A program made the position numbers and the translations under genes. DNA of 64,000 bases from Streptomyces populi (lineage in GTDB: Bacteria > Actinomycetota > Actinomycetes > Streptomycetales > Streptomycetaceae), in NCBI RefSeq assembly GCF_002911015.1, contig NZ_KZ626869.1, positions 1 to 64,000 of the forward strand, read 5' to 3'. Below the pieces are notes generated by a model. It saw only the letters and a list, made by a program, of their open reading frames with translations. It was not told the origin of the DNA and did not search any database. Below are positions 50,200-59,070 of this stretch, in pieces; within the stretch, counting starts at the first letter, position 1, and each line of letters begins with the position of its first letter.

Positions 50200-52701
50200 T
50201 CAGCGATCGCGGTCGAGCACGACCACGTCGTCGCCCATGCCGATGACGAGGGCCTGACCGGCGGCGGTCACGCACTGGGCCCGCGCCGGCAGCGCGACCT
50301 TCTCCCGGAGCCGGGCCGGAGCGAGGTCCCAGACGTGGACCGCGCCGCTGCCGTCCGAGGTGATGGCGTCCGTACGGTCGTTCCACGTGGCGCAGGCCAC
50401 CGCGAGAACTCCTGACGGGTGTCCCTGAAGGGTGGACCGCAGGGTGCCGTCCGTCAGATCCCACACCTGTACCGCGGTGTCGCTCCCGCCCGCGGTCAGC
50501 GCGTGCGGACGGCCGTCCAGGACGGTGCCGGCGAGTGCCCGTACCCAGTGGTGCCCCGTGTGGACGGTGGCGGTGACGCGTCGGCCCTTCCCCGTGAGCC
50601 TCCACAGCCGCAGTGCGGCGTCGTCGCTGCCCGTGAGGAGGTGGGGGCGGCCGTCGACGCTGACGGACTCCATGGCCCGTACCGCCGACCGGGTGCGGTC
50701 GGTGAGGAGCGGGCGCTCCACGTCCTCGTCCGGATCCCACACGCGTACGGTGCGGTCCTGGTCGGAGGTGACCACGTGGGGACGGCCCTTGACGTCCGCC
50801 CACGCCACGGTCTCCACCCGGTGGTCGGGGCCGGGAAGGTCCCGCAGTCCGGTTCCCGCGGCGAGGTCCCAGACCCGGGCGGCACCGCAGCAGCCTCCGA
50901 CGGCGGCGTAAGGGCCGCCGTCGACCGTCGTGCACGCCAGCGCCTCCACACGGTGCCCGTGGGACAGGGTGTGCCGTTCCGCCCCGTCGGCCAGGTCCCA
51001 GACCCGTACCGTGGTGTCGCCTCCGGTGACGGCGTGCGGACGTCCGTCGATGTCCACGGTGCCCACGGCCCGCACGGTCCCGGTGTGGCCCCCTCGCACC
51101 GCGAACGGGACGGCGTCGCCCAGGTCCCACACGCGCGGGCTCGCGGAATGGCCGCCGCTCACGGCGTACGGCCGCCCGTCGACCTCCGTGCAGGCCAGCA
51201 CGTCCACATGACCTTGGTGTCCGGTCAGGACGGCGCGCTCCGCGTCCTCGGTCAGGTCCCACACGCGAACCGTGCAGTCGGCGCCGGCGGTCAGCACGTG
51301 GGGGCGCCCGTCGAGGTCGACGCAGCTCACGACGGATGTCCACGAGGTGTTCCCGCCCAGCGCGGCACGCTCCGAGCCGTCGGTCAGGCACCAGACCCGC
51401 ACCGCGCACTCCCCGCCGCCGCCGGTGACGGCGTGAGGGACGCCGTCGATCACCGTGCAGGCCACCGAGTAGACGGCGGACGTGTGACCGGTGAGCACGG
51501 CCCGCTCGACGCCGTCCTCCAGGTCCCACACCCTCACCGTGTCGTCACAGCCCCCGGTCACGGCCACGGGGCGGCCGGCGACCTCGGCGAACGCCACCGC
51601 CCGTACCTCGTCGGTGTGGCCGGGCATCCGCGCACGTTCCGACCCGTCGACCAGGTCCCACAGCCGGACCAGGCGGTCCTCCCCCGCGGTGACCGCGTGC
51701 GGCCGGCCGTCGATCACCGTGCAGCCCACCGCGCGTATCCAGCCCTTGTGGCCTTCGAGGGTGAACCGCTCGGCCCCGGTGTCCAGATCCCACACCCGTA
51801 CACCGCCGGAGCAGGTTCCGGTGACGACATGGGGACGCCCGTCGATCTCGGCGCAGTCCAGTGCGTAGACCCCGTCGTCCTCGGTGATGACGAGGCGTTC
51901 GGTACCGTCCACCAGGTCCCACACGCGAACGCTCGAGTCGTAGCAGCCGGTCACCGCGTGCGGGCGCCCGTCGATGACGGTGCACGCGGCGGCGTCCACG
52001 CCGAGTCCCGTCCGGGTGAAGCGCAGCGCGGGATGGATCATCGTGCCGGTCGCCCAGCGCGGCCGCCACGGGCGGCCGCGGGACAGCTCCCGGGCCAGGC
52101 CGGTCTCACCGTGGCGCGCGGCGTCGATGGCGAGGACGTCCCGTCTTTCGGACAGGCTCGCGGTGGCGTGGACGTGGACGGATGCCCGGTAGACGCTGCG
52201 CCGCACCCGCCCTTCGGTGGAGCCAGGGATGTTGAGCGCGCGGAGCAGGCCCCGCGGGGTCGCGTGCACCAGGTACTCGGCGTCCTCCAGCACCTCGTCC
52301 AGGACACCGGCCGCGGCGGCGTGGGCGGCGAGATGGTCGACGATGTACGGCGCGGCGGCCGGCCAGTCGCGGTGCCCGCCGTCCCCGTCACGGGGGACCT
52401 CAACCAGCAGGGCGTTCGTGATGGCCTGTTGCGCCTGCCGCTCGTCCGACCGGTCTCCCCCGGCACGCAGCCGGTAGGCCGCACCTTCCGGTGTCCGCGT
52501 CTCGGCCAGGAGTTCACCCGCCCGGTCCCGGAACGCGCTCACGTCCTGAGCCGTCCACGGGTGACCCGACAGGGCGCGTGCCAGGACCGCCCACAGGGCG
52601 AGGGGCAGCCCCGCGCCTTCGGCGAACGCCAACGGCCGCAGCAGCGCGGCTTCGTCATCGGAGTCCGGCGTCATCCCGCCGCCCCCGTCACCGCTCGTCA
52701 T
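50200..52701 (-). CDS. WD40-repeat protein, 13-14 repeats, no ATPase domain
   Basis: 833 aa; ATG 52701 with GGGGAG seven bases upstream. The first ~230 residues are helical (LLRPLAFAEGAGLPLALWAV, AAYRLRAGG) and resemble the segment that follows the NACHT ATPase in larger Streptomyces WD40 proteins. Thirteen recognisable WD repeats follow, each with the VRVWDL-type end and a preceding IDGRPHAVTGG-type strand, plus a weak fourteenth, which would make two seven-bladed propellers. The repeats are very regular, suggesting recent amplification. A full NACHT-WD40 protein would have an NTPase in front; none is present. Probably a scaffold or sensor. Confidence 0.92.
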   Translation of the reverse strand: MTSGDGGGGMTPDSDDEAALLRPLAFAEGAGLPLALWAVLARALSGHPWTAQDVSAFRDRAGELLAETRTPEGAAYRLRAGGDRSDERQAQQAITNALLVEVPRDGDGGHRDWPAAAPYIVDHLAAHAAAAGVLDEVLEDAEYLVHATPRGLLRALNIPGSTEGRVRRSVYRASVHVHATASLSERRDVLAIDAARHGETGLARELSRGRPWRPRWATGTMIHPALRFTRTGLGVDAAACTVIDGRPHAVTGCYDSSVRVWDLVDGTERLVITEDDGVYALDCAEIDGRPHVVTGTCSGGVRVWDLDTGAERFTLEGHKGWIRAVGCTVIDGRPHAVTAGEDRLVRLWDLVDGSERARMPGHTDEVRAVAFAEVAGRPVAVTGGCDDTVRVWDLEDGVERAVLTGHTSAVYSVACTVIDGVPHAVTGGGGECAVRVWCLTDGSERAALGGNTSWTSVVSCVDLDGRPHVLTAGADCTVRVWDLTEDAERAVLTGHQGHVDVLACTEVDGRPYAVSGGHSASPRVWDLGDAVPFAVRGGHTGTVRAVGTVDIDGRPHAVTGGDTTVRVWDLADGAERHTLSHGHRVEALACTTVDGGPYAAVGGCCGAARVWDLAAGTGLRDLPGPDHRVETVAWADVKGRPHVVTSDQDRTVRVWDPDEDVERPLLTDRTRSAVRAMESVSVDGRPHLLTGSDDAALRLWRLTGKGRRVTATVHTGHHWVRALAGTVLDGRPHALTAGGSDTAVQVWDLTDGTLRSTLQGHPSGVLAVACATWNDRTDAITSDGSGAVHVWDLAPARLREKVALPARAQCVTAAGQALVIGMGDDVVVLDRDR

Positions 52702-53068
52702 CGCCGCACTCCCCTCGCTGCCCGTTCACGACTCCGTCCCTCCCCCGCGGCGGGTCGGTCGGGTCACCGGCCCGGCCACGGATGCTACAGACAGCCACTG
52801 ACAGCGACGGCCGGACGTTGTACGGCCCTGTGGTTCCGACGGACCGGGCCCCGGGTCCGCGGGCGTGCTCGAGGCCCGGTCCGTCGGAGGACCTGCGGTC
52901 ACGCCAGGCCCGGCGGGACGGGGTTCACCCGGAAGGCGGCAGGTTCCCGGGGGTTTCCGGCCGGGAGACCACGTCGTGCCGTACCGGCGGGCGCGTCCGC
53001 GGCATGACCGTTACGTTTTGCATGTCCGCCATGCACCTTTCCGGCGTGCCGACCCGAGGAGTCCCGCG
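52702..53068. other. Divergent 367-bp gap between WD40 and YceI genes
   Basis: No coding bias in any frame. A TACGTT element (near 53013) inside an AT-richer patch upstream of the YceI gene could be its -10 box. Nothing else recognised. Confidence 0.4.
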
Positions 53069-53629
53069 ATGACCGCGTTCCCGACCGACCTGTCCCCGTT
53101 GACCGGCCGCTACACCATCGACGCCGCGCACAGCCGTATCGGCTTCGTGGCCCGGCACGCGATGGTCACCAAGGTCCGGGGCGCGTTCACCGAGTTCGAG
53201 GGCGACGCGTCCTTCGACGGCGCCGACCCGTCCCGGTCGGGAGGCACGGTGACCATCCAGGCCCACAGCGTGGACACCCGCAACGCGGATCGCGACAAGC
53301 ACCTGCGCAGCAACGACTTCCTCAACATGGACGAGTACCCGCAGATCACGTTCGTCTCGACGGCTGTCCACCGCAGCGGCGACAGCAGTTTCGACGTCAC
53401 CGGAGATCTGACCATCAAGGGCGTCACCAAGTCGGTGACCATCCCCTTCACCTACGAGGGCACCGCCACCGACCCGTTCGGCAACATCCGCGTCGGCCTG
53501 GAAGGCTCGCTCACCATCAACCGCAAGGACTACGGCGTCATCTGGAACGCCGCGCTGGAGACCGGCGGTGTCCTGGTGAGCGAGAAGATCCAGCTCGAGT
53601 TCGAGATCTCGGCGATCAAGGAGGCCTGA
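53069..53629 (+). CDS. YceI-family lipocalin-like protein
   Basis: 186 aa; ATG with GAGGA eight bases upstream. YTIDAAHSRIGFVARHAMVT is the family start, followed by FDGADPSRSGGTVTIQ, KHLRSNDFLNMDEYPQITFV, GDLTIKGVTKSVTIPF and GSLTINRKDYGV. YceI proteins bind isoprenoid-like lipids in an eight-stranded barrel. This one has no signal peptide, which is usual in Streptomyces members. Role unknown. Confidence 0.94.
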   Translation: MTAFPTDLSPLTGRYTIDAAHSRIGFVARHAMVTKVRGAFTEFEGDASFDGADPSRSGGTVTIQAHSVDTRNADRDKHLRSNDFLNMDEYPQITFVSTAVHRSGDSSFDVTGDLTIKGVTKSVTIPFTYEGTATDPFGNIRVGLEGSLTINRKDYGVIWNAALETGGVLVSEKIQLEFEISAIKEA

Positions 53630-53754
53630 ACGGCCGGAGTCCTGCCGTGCGGCCCATGTACGGCGTGGTTCGCAACCCGCTCCCGGCCGTTCGGACCTGC
53701 CCGGTCACGGCGGCTGCGGGCCGGAAGCCCTTGACGAGCATGTAGGTGCCGACG

Positions 53755-54180
53755 GCGGGTCACCAGGCGATCCGGCTCAGCCCGGCGTGCGCGTCCGCCG
53801 TGCCCCGCAAGGTGTACGGCTCCTCGGCGGCCGGCCGCAGCGCGCTCGCGGGTGCGCCGCGCGTCGGCCGGACGGCCCCGGGCGATGCGGTCGGCCCGTG
53901 TGATCGAGCAGCCCAGGACGTCCGCGAAGAGATGGTGACAGCGGTACCAGCGGCGCCTGCCGTCGAGCCGGACGACGAACAGGTCGGCCCGGTCGAGGAC
54001 TTCGAGCACGACCCTGCCGTCCCGGCGTCCGGCGGCGGCGTCGAGGTGGGCGGCGACTTCGTCGAAGGAGAACCACGCCGCACTCCACCCGTCGGCGGTC
54101 ACGCCCTGCGGCCACTCGGCCACCACCGTCGTCCTGCCGGAGCCGGCCGGGGCGGATCCGAGGCCGGTACGGCTCGGTCT
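53755..54180 (-). pseudogene. Remnant of a LuxR-family (LAL/MalT-type) regulator
   Basis: A minus-strand frame gives PAGSGRTTVVAEWPQG (Walker A with Lys replaced by Arg), soon followed by AAWFSFDE, and then LEVLDRADLFVV and RWYRCHHLFADVLG, all characteristic of MalT/LAL regulators. About 150 residues that normally separate these blocks are missing, and no LuxR helix-turn-helix remains. It is therefore a decayed, internally deleted gene. The 53630-54399 gap otherwise holds nothing recognised. Confidence 0.65.
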
Positions 54181-54399
54181 CGATCAGGGGGCTTGCCGTA
54201 CGAGGTCCCCTCCCCCGCATGCGCGCCGGTGCACACGAACGTACGGCATCCCGCATCGGCGGTCCGCGGGCACGTCCGCTTCGCCGTCCCCGTCGATGAT
54301 CGTCCCCGCCGTACAACCATCCGGCCGCCGGCGATGTCGTAGAGCGCGGTCGATCGAGTTCACAGGTCGATCACAGCACGTTCTCGACAACGGAGACCC

Positions 54400-55851
54400 A
54401 TGCACGCCAGACATACCGCCCTCGCTGTCGCCGTGGCCCTCGCGGCCGTGGTCGGCACACCGGTCCTCATCGCACCCGCGGCATCGGCGGCCCCCGCCGA
54501 ACTGTCCGACGACTTCAACGGCGACGGCTACCGCGACCTCGTCATGCTGGGCGGCTCGCACGGCAAGGACGGCCGCGTCACCGTCGTCTACGGCACGTCG
54601 TCCGGTCCCGGCACCCGCGTCCAGGTCATCCACCAGGATTCTCCGGGCATCCCGGGCGCGGTGGAGGCCGACGACGAGTGGGGAGCCGCCGCCACCACGG
54701 CCGACCTCGACCGCGACGGCTACGCCGACCTGGTCGTCTCCTCGCCGGGCGAGGACGTCGGCGACGTGCAGATGCGCGGCGGGCTGACCGTCGTGTGGGG
54801 CGGCGCGAAGGGCCTCGGCTCGGGGACGGTCTTCAACTCGCCGGTTCCCCAGGAGTACGAGGGCTCGGGCGACGCGTTCGGCGAGGACGTGGTGTCCGGC
54901 GACTTCGACGGGGACGGGGACCAGGACCTGGCCGTCACCAGCAACAGCCGGGCGGGCGTGGTCCTCCTGAAGGGCCCCTTCACCCGTACCGGCGGCAGGA
55001 GCGGCTGGAGCTCCCTGGGCGGCTCCTACGGCTACCTGTGGGCCCCCAACCTGGTGGCCGGCCGGGTCACCGCCGACTCCGCCACCGACCTGTACATCCT
55101 CGGCGCCGACCTCCAGCGCAACACCGACGGCGACCTGCGGGCCTACTTCCACCGCGGCGGCAGCACCTTCACCCAGCGCGCGGGCGAGGTGCGGGTGCCC
55201 GACGACCACGGCCACCAGGGCGGTGACATCCTCTCCGTCGGCGACTTCGACAAGGACGGCCACGGCGACCTCGCCATCGGCCGCGGCTACGAGACGACCG
55301 AGAACGAGCGCGGTTACGTCACCGTCCAGTACGGCGGCCCGAACGGTCCCGACACCGCCCGCAAGCCGGTCAAGTTCACCCAGGACACCGCCGGTGTGCC
55401 CGGCTCCTCCGAGAACGAGGACTACTTCGGCTCCGCCGTCGCCGCCGGTGACATCAACGGCGACGGCTACGCGGACCTCGCCGTCGGCGCCCGGGGCGAG
55501 GACCTCGGCACCAAGCGCGACGCCGGCTCGGTCACCGTCCTCTTCGGCCGCGCGGGCGGTCTGTCCGGCACCGGCGCCAAGTCCTACACCCAGGACACCT
55601 CCGGCATCACCGGCACCGCCGAGACCGAGGACCAGTTCGGCTCCCACCTCAAGCTCACCGACTACACCCGCGACGGCCGCGCCGACCTGGTGATCGACGT
55701 CAACGAGCAGCTCGGGTACGAGGACCGCTGGGGCCTCGTCCACCTGCTGAAGGGCTCCGCCTCGGGCGTCACGACGTCGGGCTCGAAGTCGTACTCGGTG
55801 ACATCACTGAAGCTGTCGTACGCACGACTGGGCGGCCCGTTCGCCCGCTGA
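54400..55851 (+). CDS. Secreted FG-GAP repeat protein
   Basis: 483 aa; ATG with GGAGA just upstream. A Sec signal peptide (LAVAVALAAVVGTPVLIAPA, then ASAAPAE) is followed by about six FG-GAP/integrin-alpha-like repeats with calcium-binding signatures such as DFNGDGYRDL, DLDRDGYADL, DFDGDGDQDL, DFDKDGHGDL, DINGDGYADL and DYTRDGRADL. These form a beta-propeller on the cell surface or outside. Function is unknown; Streptomyces carry many copies. It ends before a hairpin at 55916-55940. Confidence 0.94.
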   Translation: MHARHTALAVAVALAAVVGTPVLIAPAASAAPAELSDDFNGDGYRDLVMLGGSHGKDGRVTVVYGTSSGPGTRVQVIHQDSPGIPGAVEADDEWGAAATTADLDRDGYADLVVSSPGEDVGDVQMRGGLTVVWGGAKGLGSGTVFNSPVPQEYEGSGDAFGEDVVSGDFDGDGDQDLAVTSNSRAGVVLLKGPFTRTGGRSGWSSLGGSYGYLWAPNLVAGRVTADSATDLYILGADLQRNTDGDLRAYFHRGGSTFTQRAGEVRVPDDHGHQGGDILSVGDFDKDGHGDLAIGRGYETTENERGYVTVQYGGPNGPDTARKPVKFTQDTAGVPGSSENEDYFGSAVAAGDINGDGYADLAVGARGEDLGTKRDAGSVTVLFGRAGGLSGTGAKSYTQDTSGITGTAETEDQFGSHLKLTDYTRDGRADLVIDVNEQLGYEDRWGLVHLLKGSASGVTTSGSKSYSVTSLKLSYARLGGPFAR

Positions 55852-55915
55852 CCCCCCTTGCGCGCCGCGGGCACCGGCCAGTGCCGGCCGGCGGCCGAAG
55901 AGCGCCTCCGCCCCC

Positions 55916-55940
55916 GCCCGTCGGCACCGAGCCGACGGGC
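55916..55940 (+). terminator. Hairpin after the FG-GAP gene
   Basis: Perfect 10-bp arms (55916-55925 and 55931-55940, extendable by one pair) with a 5-nt loop, 65 bases after the stop. It can also serve the convergent helicase gene. Confidence 0.7.
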
Positions 55941-56081
55941 GAGGGCTTCGCGTCCGGACGCGTGGCGGTCATGCCCGCGGGCATCCTGCCGCGCGGGGTC
56001 CGCGGGGACCGGCGTCGGTGAGCCGGCAACGGCCAGGGCAGCCCGGGAGGCCGGTGCACGGCCTCCGGAGCCCGTGAAGCG

Positions 56082-58184
56082 TCACGGAACGGGCTGCGGC
56101 GCCGGACGCACGGCGATCGTGCACAGTCTCTTGGTGGCGCGCGTGAGGGCGACGTACAGGTCGCGCTCGCCGCTGGGGCGGGCCGCGGCGATCTCCTCCG
56201 GGGCGACGATGAGGACCTCGTCGAACTCCAGGCCGCGGGCCTCGGAGGCCGGTACGAGGCGCGCCCACCCGGCGACACCCGCGGACGCCAGCTCCTCGAC
56301 CCGGCCGTCCGCGCAGATCACGGCGAGCAGTTCACCCGGGTGGGCCTCGGCCTGAGCCTGGAGTTCCCCGGCCACGGTGGCGGCGATCGTGTGCGGGGCC
56401 GTGGTGAGCCGACGCGGCGGCTCACCACGGCGGATCGACCGGCTCGGCGTCTGCCCGGGTGCGATCCGCGACAGCAGGCCGTGGGTGGTCGCCAGGATCT
56501 CCTGCGTCGTGCGGTAGCTGACGGTGAGTGTGTGCAGGGCGAACCGGCTGCCGAGGTGCGGGCCCAGCGCCTGGGACCAGTCGTCGGCCACCGTCAGGGC
56601 GCCCGCCTGGGCGAAGTCGCCCACCAGCGTCATCGACCTGGCCGGACAGCGACGCATCACCATCCGCCACTGCATGGCGGTCAGTTCCTGGGCCTCGTCG
56701 ACCACGACGTGCCCGTACGACTGCTCGGGCGGCCCGTCCACCAGGGCTGCCGCCTCGTCCAGCAGGGGCAGATCGGCATCGGTCCACGGGGCTTCGGAGG
56801 GACGCACCAGCCGGGCACGCTCGTCGCCGGTGAGCGACGCCAGGTGCCTGGTCATCGCGCGCGCGTCCGCCAGCAGGGTCCGTACGAGCCCTTCGGGCGT
56901 CAGCCGCGGCCAGAGGGATTCCACCGCGCGGTCGACATGGGCGTCGCCCATGAGGTTCGCCCGGACGGTCTCGGCGTCGAACACCTCGGCCGGGTTCGCG
57001 GCCGGAGCGTCGTCGAGGCCGAGGGCCCGCAGGTCGGCCGCGGCCGCGGCGTCGAGGTTCATGCCCGTGCTCGCGGCGACCTCGGCGTCGATGTGTTCGA
57101 GGGTCTCGACGGCGCCGCGCTCCAGGGCGCCCGTGACCGTGCCGATCAGGTGCTCCTTGAACACCTCCCGGGCGGGGTTGTGCGCCAGGCCGCTCGCCGT
57201 CGCGGCCTCCCGCGCCGCGGCGACGTCCACGCTCTCCAGGTGGACCCGCTCCTGCCCGACGCGCACCGTGAAACCGCTGCCGGGCGCCTGCCGGGAGCGC
57301 ACCAGGTCCGCGAGCGCCTCGGCCAGCGCGTAACTCCCCTTGAGGCGCGCGACGTCGAACGGCTCCGGGGCCGCGGGCAGCACCCCGGCCAGCTCCTCGC
57401 AGGTCGCGAGGAGCACATCGTTCTCCCCCAGGGAGGGGAGCACCTGGGACACGTAGTCGAGGAACCGGGCGTTGGGCCCGAGCACCAGCACGCCCCGCGC
57501 GGCGACGCCCGGGAACGCGTACAGCACGTAGGCCGCCCGGTGCAGCGCGACCACGGTCTTGCCCGTACCGGGGCCGCCCTGCACCACCGTGACACCGCGG
57601 TGCGGGGACCGGACGATCGCGTCCTGTTCCGCCTGTAGCGTCGCCACCGCCGAGCGCATCCGCCCCGTGCGCCGCGCCTCCAGCGCCTCGGTCAGGGGAC
57701 CGTCGCCGACGACGTCGTCGGTCGCGGCCTCGGATCCGTCCAGGAGCTCGTCGCTCACCGTACGTACGGCGCGGTCCTCCACGCGAAGATGACGGCGCCG
57801 CCGCAGCCCCATCGGGTGGACGGCGGTCGCCTCGTAGAAGGGCCGCGCCGCGTCCGCCCGCCAGTCGACGAGCAGCGGCACGTCGTGGTCGTCCACGTGC
57901 AGCCCGACCCGTCCGATGTGCAGGGCGGTTCCGTCCGCACCGTCGATCCGGCCGAACGCCAGCCCCTCCTCGGCTCCCTCCAGCCGGCGAAGACCACGTG
58001 CCAGTCGCTCCGCGGCGACATCGCGTTCGTACACCTCGCCCGCGCTGTCGGCCGACGACCTCAGCACATCCGCCAACTGTGCCCGTACGTCCGCCAATCG
58101 CTCGTCGAGCAGCCCGTACATGGCGGCCACGTGGACCTGCTCCGCCTCGATCTGTCCTGCGGCACCCTCATGGAACTGCGGCAA
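56082..58184 (-). CDS. UvrD/Rep-like helicase of the HelD/HelR (RNA polymerase recycling) type
   Basis: 700 aa from TTG 58184, with GGGAAGG seven bases upstream. The N-terminal part (EAEQVHVAAMYGLLDERL and following) is the coiled-coil arm that HelD inserts into RNA polymerase. Walker A VVQGGPGTGKTVVALHRAAY (near residue 203), Walker B HVVVDEAQELTAMQW, the motif region LVGDFAQ, SYRTTQEI and YVALTRATKRL follow. In actinobacteria HelD proteins release stalled RNA polymerase, and HelR members give rifamycin resistance. No rifamycin-associated element was recognised upstream, but an inverted repeat at 58237-58256 may control it. Confidence 0.9.
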   Translation of the reverse strand: MPQFHEGAAGQIEAEQVHVAAMYGLLDERLADVRAQLADVLRSSADSAGEVYERDVAAERLARGLRRLEGAEEGLAFGRIDGADGTALHIGRVGLHVDDHDVPLLVDWRADAARPFYEATAVHPMGLRRRRHLRVEDRAVRTVSDELLDGSEAATDDVVGDGPLTEALEARRTGRMRSAVATLQAEQDAIVRSPHRGVTVVQGGPGTGKTVVALHRAAYVLYAFPGVAARGVLVLGPNARFLDYVSQVLPSLGENDVLLATCEELAGVLPAAPEPFDVARLKGSYALAEALADLVRSRQAPGSGFTVRVGQERVHLESVDVAAAREAATASGLAHNPAREVFKEHLIGTVTGALERGAVETLEHIDAEVAASTGMNLDAAAAADLRALGLDDAPAANPAEVFDAETVRANLMGDAHVDRAVESLWPRLTPEGLVRTLLADARAMTRHLASLTGDERARLVRPSEAPWTDADLPLLDEAAALVDGPPEQSYGHVVVDEAQELTAMQWRMVMRRCPARSMTLVGDFAQAGALTVADDWSQALGPHLGSRFALHTLTVSYRTTQEILATTHGLLSRIAPGQTPSRSIRRGEPPRRLTTAPHTIAATVAGELQAQAEAHPGELLAVICADGRVEELASAGVAGWARLVPASEARGLEFDEVLIVAPEEIAAARPSGERDLYVALTRATKRLCTIAVRPAPQPVP

Positions 58185-58236
58185 CAGCGGCCCTTCCCTC
58201 GACTCGGCCCTCCACTGTGCAGCGAGATCTCCCCGA

Positions 58237-58256
58237 AAGTAAGGCTTGACTTACTT
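58237..58256. promoter_or_regulatory. Inverted repeat AAGTAAG-N6-CTTACTT upstream of the helicase
   Basis: Perfect 7-bp arms (58237-58243 and 58250-58256) with a 6-base spacer, about 53 bp before the HelD-type start, in an AT-rich patch containing TTGAC. Size and symmetry fit a dimeric repressor site over a promoter. Confidence 0.5.
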
Positions 58257-58374
58257 GTCCGGGTGGATCTCCTCGCGGCGGGGGCCACTCGGCCCACAGT
58301 CTCCCGTGCGCCCGACACGACCGCACCTCCGCTCGGGAAGCCCCACGGACCTCGCGGGATCCGGACGGAACGGC

Positions 58375-59055
58375 CTACGTCTCCGTCGGCCCCGCGGCGC
58401 GCCGGAGGCTGACGAAGGCCGTGCGGGTGCGCCAGCCGAGGGACTCGTACAGCGCGCGCCCCTGGGCCGTCGCGCCGAGGACGGCACGCGTGGCGCCCGA
58501 GGCCAGGGCCTGTCGCTGGAGCGCCCGCATGACGACGGAGCCGAGGCCACGGCGCCGGTGGGCCGGTGCGGTGAGGATCTGGTCCGCCACCGCCACCTCC
58601 CCCGCCACGCCCATCTGCCCGCGCGCGGCGAGCGCTCCGTCGGGAGCCGTGACCAGCGCGCGGACGACGTCGCCCCGAGTCCAGACGCGCAGCGCGTAGC
58701 CGGACGGAAGCGCGCCGGGCGCGACCGGCGCCAGCTCGAGGGACATCAGGAACGCCGCCTCGTCGGACACCCACTCCGGTCCGAGCCACGCGCCGACCCG
58801 CGCCTGCGGCGCCTCGCACGGCTCGGGCGGAAAGACCTTGAGCCACCACCCCTCCCCCCGTGCCTGCGCGGCGGCCTCGCGTACGCGCGCCTCGTTCGCG
58901 TCGACGACCACGTGCCGCGCCACCTGCGCCGGCTGCCCGACGTCGACGGTCCAGCCCCACGGCCGCGCCACGGGATCGGACGCCCCCCGCGACACCACCC
59001 AGCCGGAGACCCAGTCCTCCACGACAGGCACGTATGTAAGTGATGAAATAGGCAT
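58375..59055 (-). CDS. GNAT-family N-acetyltransferase
   Basis: 226 aa; ATG 59055, no ribosome-binding site, possibly leaderless. Acetyl-CoA loop LTAPAHRRRGLGSVVMRALQ (R/Q-x-x-G-x-G/A, residues ~160-180), then ALASGATRAVLGATAQGRAL and YESLGWRTRTAFV, the usual C-terminal GNAT pattern. The N-terminal 120 residues are less conserved and probably form the acceptor part. It precedes the helicase gene on the same strand. Its start codon sits inside an inverted repeat (59041-59070). Confidence 0.9.
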   Translation of the reverse strand: MPISSLTYVPVVEDWVSGWVVSRGASDPVARPWGWTVDVGQPAQVARHVVVDANEARVREAAAQARGEGWWLKVFPPEPCEAPQARVGAWLGPEWVSDEAAFLMSLELAPVAPGALPSGYALRVWTRGDVVRALVTAPDGALAARGQMGVAGEVAVADQILTAPAHRRRGLGSVVMRALQRQALASGATRAVLGATAQGRALYESLGWRTRTAFVSLRRAAGPTET

Positions 59056-59070
59056 GGATCTATTACATCA
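59041..59070. promoter_or_regulatory. AT-rich inverted repeat at the GNAT start
   Basis: Arms TGATGAAATAG (59041-59051) and CTATTACATCA (59060-59070) match at 10 of 11 positions with an 8-base loop. It spans the GNAT start codon and the end of the sigma-factor gene. It could be an operator or a weak terminator. Confidence 0.45.
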
